A stretch of 14,947 bases of DNA from Rheinheimera sp. (GCA_003482455.1 DMYW01000059.1:65568-80514); one strand, 5' to 3'; shown: positions 7,853 through 12,861, numbered from the stretch's first letter. Numbers and translations are program-made. The notes: generated from the sequence alone by a model not told the origin.

Positions 7853-8773
7853 ATGGCCTTATATGTAAACACCAACGTATCTTCGTTAAATGCTCAACGC
7901 CAAATGGTGAACTCAGGCAACGCTCTTGATACCGCTTATCAGCGCTTGTCTTCAGGCAGCCGCATCAACAGTGCAAAAGATGATGCTGCAGGCTTGCAAA
8001 TTTCTTCTCGTTTAACTTCACAAATCAATGGTTTAGAGCAAGGTAACCGCAACGCCAACGACGGTATCTCTTTAGCTCAAACTGCTGAAGGTGCGTTAGA
8101 CGAAGTCAGCAACATGTTCCAACGTATTCGTACGCTGGCTGCACAAGCTGCAAACGGTTCAAACACTGATTCTGACCGTGCTGCATTGCAATTAGAACTG
8201 CGTCAGCTGGGCAAAGAAATCAACCGCGTGGCGTCTGATACCACATTCGGTGGTAAAAACCTGTTAGATGGTGCTTACAGCGCACAATTCCAGGTTGGTG
8301 CCAATTCAGCGCAAACCATCAGCTTCACCATGACCGCAGTCAGCTCATTTGATGGCTCATCGGTGAGCATGGCAAGTTTCAAAGTATCGGACATCGGTGC
8401 AGTTGCCTCTGATATCGCCGGTACTATCGCAGGTCAAGGTGCAGCAGTTGCGTTTGCCAATGCCTCAAGCCTGTCATTTACTTCAGTAGACAAAGCACAG
8501 TCTATGTTGGCTGCAGTTGATGCGATGATTGGTGCAATTGACGCAAAACGGGCAGAGCTTGGTGCGGTACAAAACCGCTTTGCATCAACCATTCGTAACC
8601 AAACAAACATTGCTGAAAACCTGTCATCAGCACGCTCACGGATTAAAGATGCTGACTTCGCTGCAGAAACCGCGGCTTTGACCAAAGCGCAAATTCTGCA
8701 ACAAGCGAGCTCAACCATCCTGAGCCAATCGAACCAACGTCCACAAGCAGCCCTGCAATTGCTGCAAGGCTAA
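7853..8773 (+). CDS. fliC: Flagellin 1 (filament subunit)
   Basis: This is a 306-residue flagellin. Residues about 1-140 form the N-terminal D0/D1 helices (NTNVSSLNAQR, RLSSGSRINSAKDDAAGLQIS, GNRNANDGISLAQTAEGAL, FQRIRTLAAQAANGSN). The variable centre is only about 140-215, so there are no large D2/D3 domains. The C-terminal D1/D0 part is IGAIDAKRAELGAVQNRF, NIAENLSSARSRIKDADFA and ALTKAQILQQASSTIL. The product is exported without a cleaved signal and polymerises into the filament. Two FliA promoters lie upstream and a terminator follows. It is 299/306 identical to flagellin 3. Arginine codons are mainly CGT/CGC, as expected for high expression. Confidence 0.96.
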   Translation: MALYVNTNVSSLNAQRQMVNSGNALDTAYQRLSSGSRINSAKDDAAGLQISSRLTSQINGLEQGNRNANDGISLAQTAEGALDEVSNMFQRIRTLAAQAANGSNTDSDRAALQLELRQLGKEINRVASDTTFGGKNLLDGAYSAQFQVGANSAQTISFTMTAVSSFDGSSVSMASFKVSDIGAVASDIAGTIAGQGAAVAFANASSLSFTSVDKAQSMLAAVDAMIGAIDAKRAELGAVQNRFASTIRNQTNIAENLSSARSRIKDADFAAETAALTKAQILQQASSTILSQSNQRPQAALQLLQG

Positions 8774-8784
8774 TGGGTAAAAAT

Positions 8785-8812
8785 AAAAAGGCGGTCTAAT
8801 GACCGCCTTTTT
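8785..8812 (+). terminator. Rho-independent terminator after flagellin gene 1
   Basis: AAAAAGGCGGTC (8785-8796) pairs perfectly with GACCGCCTTTTT (8801-8812) across a TAAT loop. It lies 12 bases after the stop codon. The GGCGGT core is the same as in the terminator of flagellin gene 3. Confidence 0.92.
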
Positions 8813-8850
8813 CAGGAATTAGGCGTTCGGGACGTGAGCTTCTAATCCTG
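8813..8850 (+). repeat. GTTCGGGAC structured repeat, copy 1
   Basis: The core CGT-TCGGG-ACG (8824-8834) forms a 3-bp stem with a TCGGG loop. It is enclosed by an outer stem: CAGG-a-ATTAG (8813-8822) pairs with CTAATCCTG (8842-8850), leaving a one-base 5' bulge (g8823) and a 3' bulge at 8835-8841. The same layout recurs at three other places in the flagellin spacers. The folding is inferred by eye. Confidence 0.6.
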
Positions 8851-8878
8851 ACAGACCGTCGCAAGACGGTCTTAGTCA
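8849..8878 (+). repeat. GCAA-tetraloop hairpin upstream of flagellin gene 2
   Basis: AGACCGTC (8853-8860) pairs perfectly with GACGGTCT (8865-8872) around a GCAA loop (GNRA type). The stem can extend through TGAC/GTCA (8849-8852 with 8875-8878) across a two-base bulge. No T-tract follows, so it is not a standard terminator. It directly abuts repeat copy 1 and shares two bases with its outer stem. Confidence 0.6.
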
Positions 8879-8884
8879 CGGTTA

Positions 8885-8900
8885 TTGCACAAATAATGCA
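8885..8900 (+). promoter_or_regulatory. Possible sigma-54-like promoter of flagellin gene 2
   Basis: TTGCAC-N5-ATGCA resembles the RpoN pattern TGGCAC-N5-TTGCA in layout, but the essential GG at -24 is TG. A direct repeat of TGCACAAAT (8886-8894 and 8897-8905, period 11) covers the same bases. No FliA box is present between the upstream terminator and the gene. A weak match; gene 2 could use another promoter type. Confidence 0.3.
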
Positions 8901-8948
8901 CAAATGCAAGTTCCAAACGCAGCTTGTCACTTAAGAGGTGAGTAAGCC

Positions 8949-9866
8949 ATGGCACTATATGTGAACACCAACGTATCTTCGATGAATGCTCAACGCATGA
9001 TGTCGAATACAATGAATGACTTAGATACCGCTTACCAACGGTTGTCATCTGGTTCGCGGATAAACTCGGCAAAGGATGATGCGGCCGGCTTATTGATTTC
9101 CAGTCGCTTGCGTTCGCAGATTGACGGCTTGAACCAGGGCAACCGAAATGCCAATGATGGGATTTCGCTGGTACAGACGCTGGAAGGCGCGATGGACGAA
9201 GTGGCGAATATGTATCAGCGGATGCGGACATTGGCAGTGCAGGCTGCTAATGGTTCCAACACCGACTCTGATCGAGCGGCTCTGCAATTAGAACTGCGGC
9301 AACTTGGTAAAGAGATCAATCGAATCTCAAAAGATACGACGTTTGGCGGCCGTTCTATTATGGATGGTTCGTTTAACGCGTTGATCCAAGTCGGAGCGAA
9401 TGTGAATCAGACGATTAGTTTCACATTAACGCAAGTCCCAAGTTTTGATGGTTCTGCTGTCAATATAGGTAGTTTTTCGGTGAGTGATATTGCCGCTGTA
9501 GCGACCGATATTGCTGGGACAATTGCGGGAACAGGTGCTGTTACAGCGTTTGCGAACGCTTCTTCACTGTCGTTTACCAGTGTCGATAAAGCCCAATCGA
9601 TGATTGGTGCTGTGGACGCGATGATCGGTGCTATTGATGCAAAACGAACTGAACTAGGTGCGATCCAAAACCGGTTAAGTTCGACCATTCGCAATCAATC
9701 AAATATCGCTGAAAATCTTTCAGCTGCGCGGTCCCGGATCTTTGACGCCGACTTTGCGAAAGAAACCGCCGCGTTGACCAAAGCGCAGATTTTGCAGCAG
9801 GCCAGTTCAACCATCTTAAGCCAGGCCAATCAACGACCGCAGGCGGCGCTACAACTGCTGCAATAA
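8949..9866 (+). CDS. fliC: Flagellin 2 (divergent, probably minor filament subunit)
   Basis: The product is a 305-residue flagellin with the same domain layout as its neighbours, but it is the most divergent of the four. Examples are MNAQRMMSNTMNDLD, LLISSRLRSQIDGLNQ, LVQTLEGAMDEVANMYQRMRTLAVQ and SRIFDADFAKE. Its last residues are QLLQ, without the final glycine of flagellins 1, 3 and 4. Arginine codons differ sharply: 13 of 18 are CGG or CGA, whereas flagellin 4 has 13 CGT among 16. That and the absence of a FliA box suggest lower or earlier expression. By analogy with Vibrio, where one RpoN-dependent flagellin accompanies several FliA-dependent ones, it may sit at a particular filament position; this is inference. 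The ribosome site is AGAGGTGAG before ATG 8949. Confidence 0.95.
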   Translation: MALYVNTNVSSMNAQRMMSNTMNDLDTAYQRLSSGSRINSAKDDAAGLLISSRLRSQIDGLNQGNRNANDGISLVQTLEGAMDEVANMYQRMRTLAVQAANGSNTDSDRAALQLELRQLGKEINRISKDTTFGGRSIMDGSFNALIQVGANVNQTISFTLTQVPSFDGSAVNIGSFSVSDIAAVATDIAGTIAGTGAVTAFANASSLSFTSVDKAQSMIGAVDAMIGAIDAKRTELGAIQNRLSSTIRNQSNIAENLSAARSRIFDADFAKETAALTKAQILQQASSTILSQANQRPQAALQLLQ

Positions 9867-9881
9867 ATTGCCCTTTAAGGT

Positions 9882-9934
9882 GGCAAACATCTCAACAAAT
9901 AGGAGCAATAGCTCCTGTTTGTGTTGCCGTTTTT
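9882..9934 (+). terminator. Probable bulged terminator after flagellin gene 2
   Basis: AGGAGC (9901-9906) pairs with GCTCCT (9911-9916) around AATA. The stem can extend with bulges through ACAAA/TTTGT to GGCAA (9882-9886) with TTGCC (9924-9928), followed by G and five T (9930-9934). It is less regular than the other terminators here. TTGCC (9868) and GGCAA (9947) nearby allow alternative pairings. Confidence 0.55.
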
Positions 9935-9981
9935 CGCACTTTGTGTGGCAAAAAATAATCAAAAAAAAGCGTAAATTTCCC

Positions 9982-10008
9982 TCAATGTTTTTCTGTTTGT
10001 TCCGATAC
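9982..10008 (+). promoter_or_regulatory. Sigma-28-type promoter of flagellin gene 3
   Basis: The -10 is TCCGATAC (10001-10008). At the correct 14-base spacing the -35 is TCAAT (9982-9986), a weak match to TAAAG. The -10 plus CATA is shared with promoter B of flagellin gene 1. A-tracts at 9950-9955 and 9961-9968, starting 11 bases apart, lie upstream. The leader would be about 43 bases. Confidence 0.65.
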
Positions 10009-10058
10009 ATAAATAACAGCGATACACAACGCTCAACCCGAACAAACGGAGCAATATC

Positions 10059-10979
10059 ATGGCCTTATATGTCAACACTAACGTCTCATCATTAAACGCT
10101 CAGCGCCAAATGGTGAACTCTGGTAACGCTTTAGATACAGCGTACCAACGCCTGTCTTCAGGTAGCCGCATCAACAGTGCAAAAGATGATGCCGCCGGCC
10201 TGCAAATTTCTTCCCGTCTGACTTCACAAATCAACGGTTTGGAACAAGGTAACCGCAACGCCAACGACGGTATTTCTTTAGCGCAAACTGCTGAAGGTGC
10301 ACTGGATGAAGTCAGCAACATGTTCCAACGTATTCGTACTCTGGCTGCCCAAGCCGCCAACGGTTCGAATACTGACTCTGACCGCGCGGCACTGCAATTA
10401 GAGCTGCGTCAGTTAGGTAAAGAGATTAACCGTATTTCGACCGATACAACCTTCGGTGGTAAAAACCTGTTAGACGGTGCGTACAGTGCACAATTCCAGG
10501 TGGGTGCCAATACAGCTCAAACCATTAGCTTTACCATGACAGCAGTTAGTTCATTTGATGGTTCTTCTGTCAGCATGGCAAGCTTTAAAGTGTCCGATAT
10601 CGGTGCTGTTGCGTCTGATATCGCAGGGACCATTGCAGGTCAAGGTGCAGCTGTCGCCTTTGCCAATGCTACAGGCTTGTCATTCACTTCAGTCGACAAA
10701 GCGCAGTCAATGCTGGCTGCTGTAGATGCGATGATCGGTGCGATTGACGCGAAACGTGCTGAGCTGGGTGCGGTGCAAAACCGTTTCGCTTCAACTATCC
10801 GTAACCAAACGAATATTGCTGAAAACCTGTCAGCTGCACGTTCACGGATTAAAGATGCGGATTTCGCTGCAGAAACCGCAGCGCTGACCAAGGCGCAAAT
10901 TCTGCAACAAGCAAGTTCGACAATTTTGAGTCAATCGAACCAACGTCCTCAAGCAGCACTGCAGTTACTGCAAGGCTAA
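10059..10979 (+). CDS. fliC: Flagellin 3 (filament subunit)
   Basis: This 306-residue flagellin differs from flagellin 1 at only seven residues: 126 V>I, 127 A>S, 128 S>T, 152 S>T, 205 S>T, 206 S>G and 259 S>A. The DNA differs at many third positions, about 16 of the first 90 bases, so it is not a recent copy. Five of the seven changed residues (128, 152, 205, 206, 259) equal the flagellin 4 residue, which hints at past sequence exchange. The ribosome site is CGGAG (10047-10051). A FliA-type promoter lies upstream, and a terminator with a repeat copy follows. Codon use is of the highly expressed type. Confidence 0.96.
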   Translation: MALYVNTNVSSLNAQRQMVNSGNALDTAYQRLSSGSRINSAKDDAAGLQISSRLTSQINGLEQGNRNANDGISLAQTAEGALDEVSNMFQRIRTLAAQAANGSNTDSDRAALQLELRQLGKEINRISTDTTFGGKNLLDGAYSAQFQVGANTAQTISFTMTAVSSFDGSSVSMASFKVSDIGAVASDIAGTIAGQGAAVAFANATGLSFTSVDKAQSMLAAVDAMIGAIDAKRAELGAVQNRFASTIRNQTNIAENLSAARSRIKDADFAAETAALTKAQILQQASSTILSQSNQRPQAALQLLQG

Positions 10980-10996
10980 TAAGGGCGGGTGAAACT

Positions 10997-11017
10997 CTAG
11001 TGTTCGGGACATCCTAG
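10997..11017 (+). repeat. GTTCGGGAC structured repeat, copy 2
   Basis: Core TGT-TCGGG-ACA (11001-11011). Relative to the CGT/ACG of the other copies, both sides of one base pair have changed (C-G to T-A), keeping the stem. CTAG (10997-11000) can pair with CTAG (11014-11017) across a two-base 3' bulge. It lies 17 bases after the flagellin 3 stop codon and before its terminator, so it should be in the 3' end of that mRNA. Confidence 0.6.
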
Positions 11018-11030
11018 GGAAAGGAAAAAG

Positions 11031-11063
11031 AAAAAGGCGGTGATTCAGACCGCCTTTTTTTTT
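11031..11063 (+). terminator. Rho-independent terminator after flagellin gene 3
   Basis: AAAAAGGCGGT (11031-11041) pairs with ACCGCCTTTTT (11049-11059) around GATTCAG, with nine consecutive T at 11055-11063. The gene 1 terminator has a related core. Confidence 0.92.
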
Positions 11064-11079
11064 ACTGCAAAGTCCAAGG

Positions 11080-11093
11080 GGTTCAGCCTCAAA
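11080..11093 (+). repeat. Direct repeat GGTTCAGMCTCAAA, unit 1
   Basis: GGTTCAGCCTCAAA here matches GGTTCAGACTCAAA at 11379-11392 at 13 of 14 bases. One unit lies after the flagellin 3 terminator and the other in the flagellin 4 leader. Function unknown; possibly a duplication remnant. Confidence 0.5.
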
Positions 11094-11100
11094 CTTGTAT

Positions 11101-11134
11101 GGTTAGCGTTCGGGACGTCTTAAGGAAACTAACC
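11101..11134 (+). repeat. GTTCGGGAC structured repeat, copy 3
   Basis: Core CGT-TCGGG-ACG (11107-11117). It is enclosed directly by GGTTAG (11101-11106) pairing with CTAACC (11129-11134), with an 11-base 3' bulge. The bases after the core resemble copy 2: GACRTCYTARGGAAA fits both. It lies after the flagellin 3 terminator. Confidence 0.65.
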
Positions 11135-11208
11135 GATTGCCTGTTTTTTGACAGGCGTGTTTATTATACAAAACTTGTGCCAATAAGTTCAAACCTACCT
11201 TATTTAAT

Positions 11209-11230
11209 GCATTTTTTCCTAAAAAAATGC
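11209..11230. repeat. AT-rich perfect inverted repeat
   Basis: GCATTTTTT (11209-11217) and AAAAAATGC (11222-11230) form a 9-bp palindrome around CCTA. No T-tract follows on the + strand, so it is unlikely to be a terminator in that direction. It lies just upstream of the phased A-tracts. Confidence 0.5.
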
Positions 11231-11237
11231 CCTCGCG

Positions 11238-11275
11238 AAAAAAACTCAAAAAAAATGAAAAAAAATTAAAAAAAA
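11238..11275. promoter_or_regulatory. Four phased A-tracts (predicted bent DNA/UP element) upstream of flagellin gene 4
   Basis: Runs of 7, 8, 8 and 8 A start at 11238, 11248, 11258 and 11268, exactly 10 bases apart, ending three bases before the -35 element. A-tracts in helical phase are known to bend DNA strongly, and A-rich DNA here can act as an UP element. The effect on this promoter is inferred. Confidence 0.75.
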
Positions 11276-11278
11276 GCC

Positions 11279-11305
11279 TAAAGCTTTAGACGAGGCTGCC
11301 GTTAC
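11279..11305 (+). promoter_or_regulatory. Sigma-28 (FliA) promoter of flagellin gene 4
   Basis: TAAAG (11279-11283), 14 bases, then GCCGTTAC (11298-11305; consensus GCCGATAA, 6 of 8). The -35 lies in the palindrome TAAAGCTTTA. Predicted start is about 11312, giving a leader of about 125 bases, roughly three times that from promoter B of flagellin gene 1 or from the gene 3 promoter. Confidence 0.8.
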
Positions 11306-11327
11306 AACATATGAGGCAATTTAATCA

Positions 11328-11342
11328 GACGTTCGGGACGTC
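11328..11342 (+). repeat. GTTCGGGAC structured repeat, copy 4, in flagellin 4 leader
   Basis: GACGT-TCGGG-ACGTC is a perfect 5-bp stem with the invariant TCGGG loop, the longest uninterrupted core of the four copies. Downstream bases (GAG...GCTTCTAA) resemble copy 1. It lies about 16 bases into the predicted transcript and 95 bases before the start codon. The loop edge includes GGA, a base trio bound by CsrA-type proteins, but the rest of that consensus is poor. Confidence 0.6.
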
Positions 11343-11425
11343 GAGTTTGCTTCTAAAGGTACTCGCTGGTTGCTGAGAGGTTCAGACTCAAAAACCACAG
11401 AAGTGGGTGCCAATTAGCATCATTT
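11343..11425 (+). other. Long structured 5' leader of flagellin gene 4 (distal part)
   Basis: CGAGT (11342-11346) can pair with ACTCG (11361-11365), sharing one base with the copy 4 stem. TGAG and CTCA around the second GGTTCAG unit can form another small stem. The leader ends with an AGGAGG ribosome site (11426-11431), seven bases... from ATG 11438 (six bases between). The pairings are short and judged by eye. Confidence 0.4.
11379..11392 (+). repeat. Direct repeat GGTTCAGMCTCAAA, unit 2
   Basis: GGTTCAGACTCAAA, one mismatch from unit 1 at 11080-11093. Relative order with the GTTCGGGAC element is reversed between the two sites, so the pair is not a simple tandem duplication of one block. 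Confidence 0.5.
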
Positions 11426-11437
11426 AGGAGGCTTATC

Positions 11438-12355
11438 ATGGCTTTATATGTCAATACCAACGTGTCATCTCTGAATGCACAACGTCAAATGATCAACGCC
11501 GGTAACGCTTTGGATACAGCGTATGCGCGTTTGTCTTCTGGTAACCGTATCAACAGCGCCAAAGACGATGCTGCTGGTATGCAAATCGCTAGCCGTTTGA
11601 CTGCACAAATCGGCGGCCTGGAACAAGGTAACCGTAACGCCAATGACGGTATTTCTTTAGCGCAAACCGCTGAAGGTGCATTGGACGAAGTGAGTAACAT
11701 GTTCCAACGCATGCGTACCCTGGCTGCTCAGGCTGCCAACGGTTCGAACACTGATTCAGACCGTGCTGCATTGCAGTTAGAACTGCGTCAACTGGGTAAA
11801 GAAGTGAACCGTGTTGCAACTGATACCACATTCGGTGGTAAAAAGTTATTGGATGGTTCTTACAGCGCCCAGTTCCAAGTCGGTGCAAACACTGCACAAA
11901 CCATTTCATTTACTATGACTGCGGTAAGTACGTTTGACGGTTCGCAAATCAGTATGGGCAGCTTTGCTGTTTCTGATATTGCAGTCGTTGCATCTGATAT
12001 CGCTGGTACTGTTGCTGGTATTGGCGCTGCAACGGCGTTTGCTAACGTCACAGGCTTGTCATTCACTTCCGTTGATAAAGCACAGTCAATGCTGGCTGCG
12101 GTTGATGCGATGATCGGTGCGATTGACGCAAAACGCGCTGAGCTGGGTGCGGTACAAAACCGTTTCTCGTCAACTATTCGTAACCAAACGAATATCGCCG
12201 AGAACCTGTCTGCTGCACGTTCACGGATCAAAGATGCGGACTTTGCTGCTGAAACCGCAGCCCTGACCAAGGCACAGATCCTGCAACAAGCCAGTAGTTC
12301 GATTCTGTCACAAGCAAACTCTCGTCCACAATCTGCACTGCAATTGTTGGGATAA
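11438..12355 (+). CDS. fliC: Flagellin 4 (filament subunit)
   Basis: The 305-residue flagellin has the standard N-terminal (NTNVSSLNAQRQM, RLSSGNRINSAKDDAAGMQIASRL) and C-terminal (NIAENLSAARSRIKDADFA, ALTKAQILQQASSSIL) helices and the same short centre as the others. It ends SALQLLG, one glutamine shorter than flagellins 1 and 3. It differs from them at scattered sites such as MINAG, TAYARLSSGN, GKEVNRVATD and VAGIGAATAFANVTG. Thirteen of 16 arginine codons are CGT, consistent with heavy translation. It has the strongest-looking upstream region: a FliA promoter, phased A-tracts, a long leader and a full AGGAGG site. It may be the major subunit, which is inference. It lies 66 bases before flaG. 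Confidence 0.96.
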   Translation: MALYVNTNVSSLNAQRQMINAGNALDTAYARLSSGNRINSAKDDAAGMQIASRLTAQIGGLEQGNRNANDGISLAQTAEGALDEVSNMFQRMRTLAAQAANGSNTDSDRAALQLELRQLGKEVNRVATDTTFGGKKLLDGSYSAQFQVGANTAQTISFTMTAVSTFDGSQISMGSFAVSDIAVVASDIAGTVAGIGAATAFANVTGLSFTSVDKAQSMLAAVDAMIGAIDAKRAELGAVQNRFSSTIRNQTNIAENLSAARSRIKDADFAAETAALTKAQILQQASSSILSQANSRPQSALQLLG

Positions 12356-12363
12356 GGTGAAAT

Positions 12364-12398
12364 AATGCCTGCTTTCAGTTAGGCTGAAAGCAGGCGTT
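12364..12398 (+). terminator. Long hairpin without T-tract between flagellin 4 and flaG
   Basis: GCCTGCTTTCAG (12367-12378) pairs perfectly with CTGAAAGCAGGC (12384-12395) around TTAGG. A G-T wobble and two A-T pairs extend it to 15 pairs (12364-12398). The following bases are CTGCCTTTGAGG, with no run of T, so it may be a partial terminator, a processing site or a 3'-end stabiliser. No promoter for flaG was seen in the remaining spacer. Confidence 0.55.
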
Positions 12399-12421
12399 CT
12401 GCCTTTGAGGAGGTATAGATC

Positions 12422-12850
12422 ATGCAATCTTTATCTGCTGTGAGTGTCGGGAACTTTAACGAAACCGCATATTCGCGTTCTGATGTCGTAGAGCAAGACC
12501 GCGTGCAGTCGGGCCGGCAGTTTATTGCCAGTTTGATGCCGCAAGAAGGCGAAAAGGCAAAAACGCAAGATGCAGGGTCAGTACAAAATGTTCCAAAAGC
12601 TGAACAAAAGCGGCGAGTGAACAGCGCTATTGACACAGTCAGTCAATTTGCGGATGTGCAGAACTTAAAGCTACAGTTCACGTCGGAAGAACATAACGGG
12701 GTGTTTGTGGTTAAGGTCGTTGATCAGGATAGTAAGAAGGTGATTCGTCAAATCCCTTCTCAAGAATTTCTGAAAGTGGCCGAAAAGATCCAGGACATCG
12801 TCGAAACAACCGACCAAGTCAAAGGTCTGTTGTTTGAATCGAAAGTATAA
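12422..12850 (+). CDS. flaG: FlaG family flagellar protein
   Basis: The 142-residue protein has a variable N-terminal half and a C-terminal FlaG domain (about residues 75-142). The domain shows LKLQFTSEEHNGVFVVKVVDQDSKKVIRQIPSQEFLKVAEKI, the family's LxFxxxE...VVKVVDxxTxEVIRQIPxEExL pattern. FlaG is encoded between flagellin and fliD in many polar flagellates; loss in some species changes filament length, but its biochemical role is unclear. GAGGAGGT (12407-12414) precedes ATG 12422. It lies 11 bases before fliD. No membrane segment or signal peptide is visible. Confidence 0.92.
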   Translation: MQSLSAVSVGNFNETAYSRSDVVEQDRVQSGRQFIASLMPQEGEKAKTQDAGSVQNVPKAEQKRRVNSAIDTVSQFADVQNLKLQFTSEEHNGVFVVKVVDQDSKKVIRQIPSQEFLKVAEKIQDIVETTDQVKGLLFESKV

Positions 12851-12861
12851 AGAGGTGGTGT

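Larger units (their letters stand above)
11064..11278. other. Gene-free spacer between flagellin 3 terminator and flagellin 4 promoter
   Basis: No credible gene is present. The stretch holds a 14-base repeat unit (11080), GTTCGGGAC copy 3 (11101-11134), a GCCTGT/ACAGGC hairpin with a T-rich loop (11139-11156), an AT-rich inverted repeat (11209-11230) and four phased A-tracts (11238-11275). A 56-codon frame from ATG 11099 has no ribosome site and runs through these elements. Confidence 0.75.

Noticed and set aside
9868..10095. Frame of 75 codons between flagellins 2 and 3
   Set aside because: It starts at TTG without a ribosome site, covers the terminator and the promoter, and overlaps the start of flagellin 3 out of frame.
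11101..11134. Integron attC site or tRNA T-arm as explanation of the GTTCGGGAC element
   Set aside because: GTTCGGG does not fit the attC GTTRRRY core, no integrase or cassette is present, and the loop and stems do not fit a tRNA.
11148..11170. Possible sigma-70 promoter: TTGACA at 11148 followed by TATACA
   Set aside because: The spacing is only 11 bases, and at 16-18 bases no -10 is present; TTGACA also lies partly in a hairpin arm.
11099..11269. Possible 56-residue gene in the spacer before flagellin 4 (ATG 11099 to TAA 11267-11269)
   Set aside because: It has no ribosome site, runs through the repeat, the AT-rich palindrome and the A-tracts, and encodes a lysine-rich tail only because of those A-tracts.
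11262..11288. Divergent FliA promoter from the palindromic TAAAGCTTTA
   Set aside because: On the - strand the -10 position reads TTAATTTT, far from GCCGATAA, and no gene lies leftward.
11860..12270. Antisense frames opposite the flagellins, repeated in similar form in all four genes
   Set aside because: The similarity simply mirrors flagellin homology on the other strand; no ribosome sites or promoters were seen.
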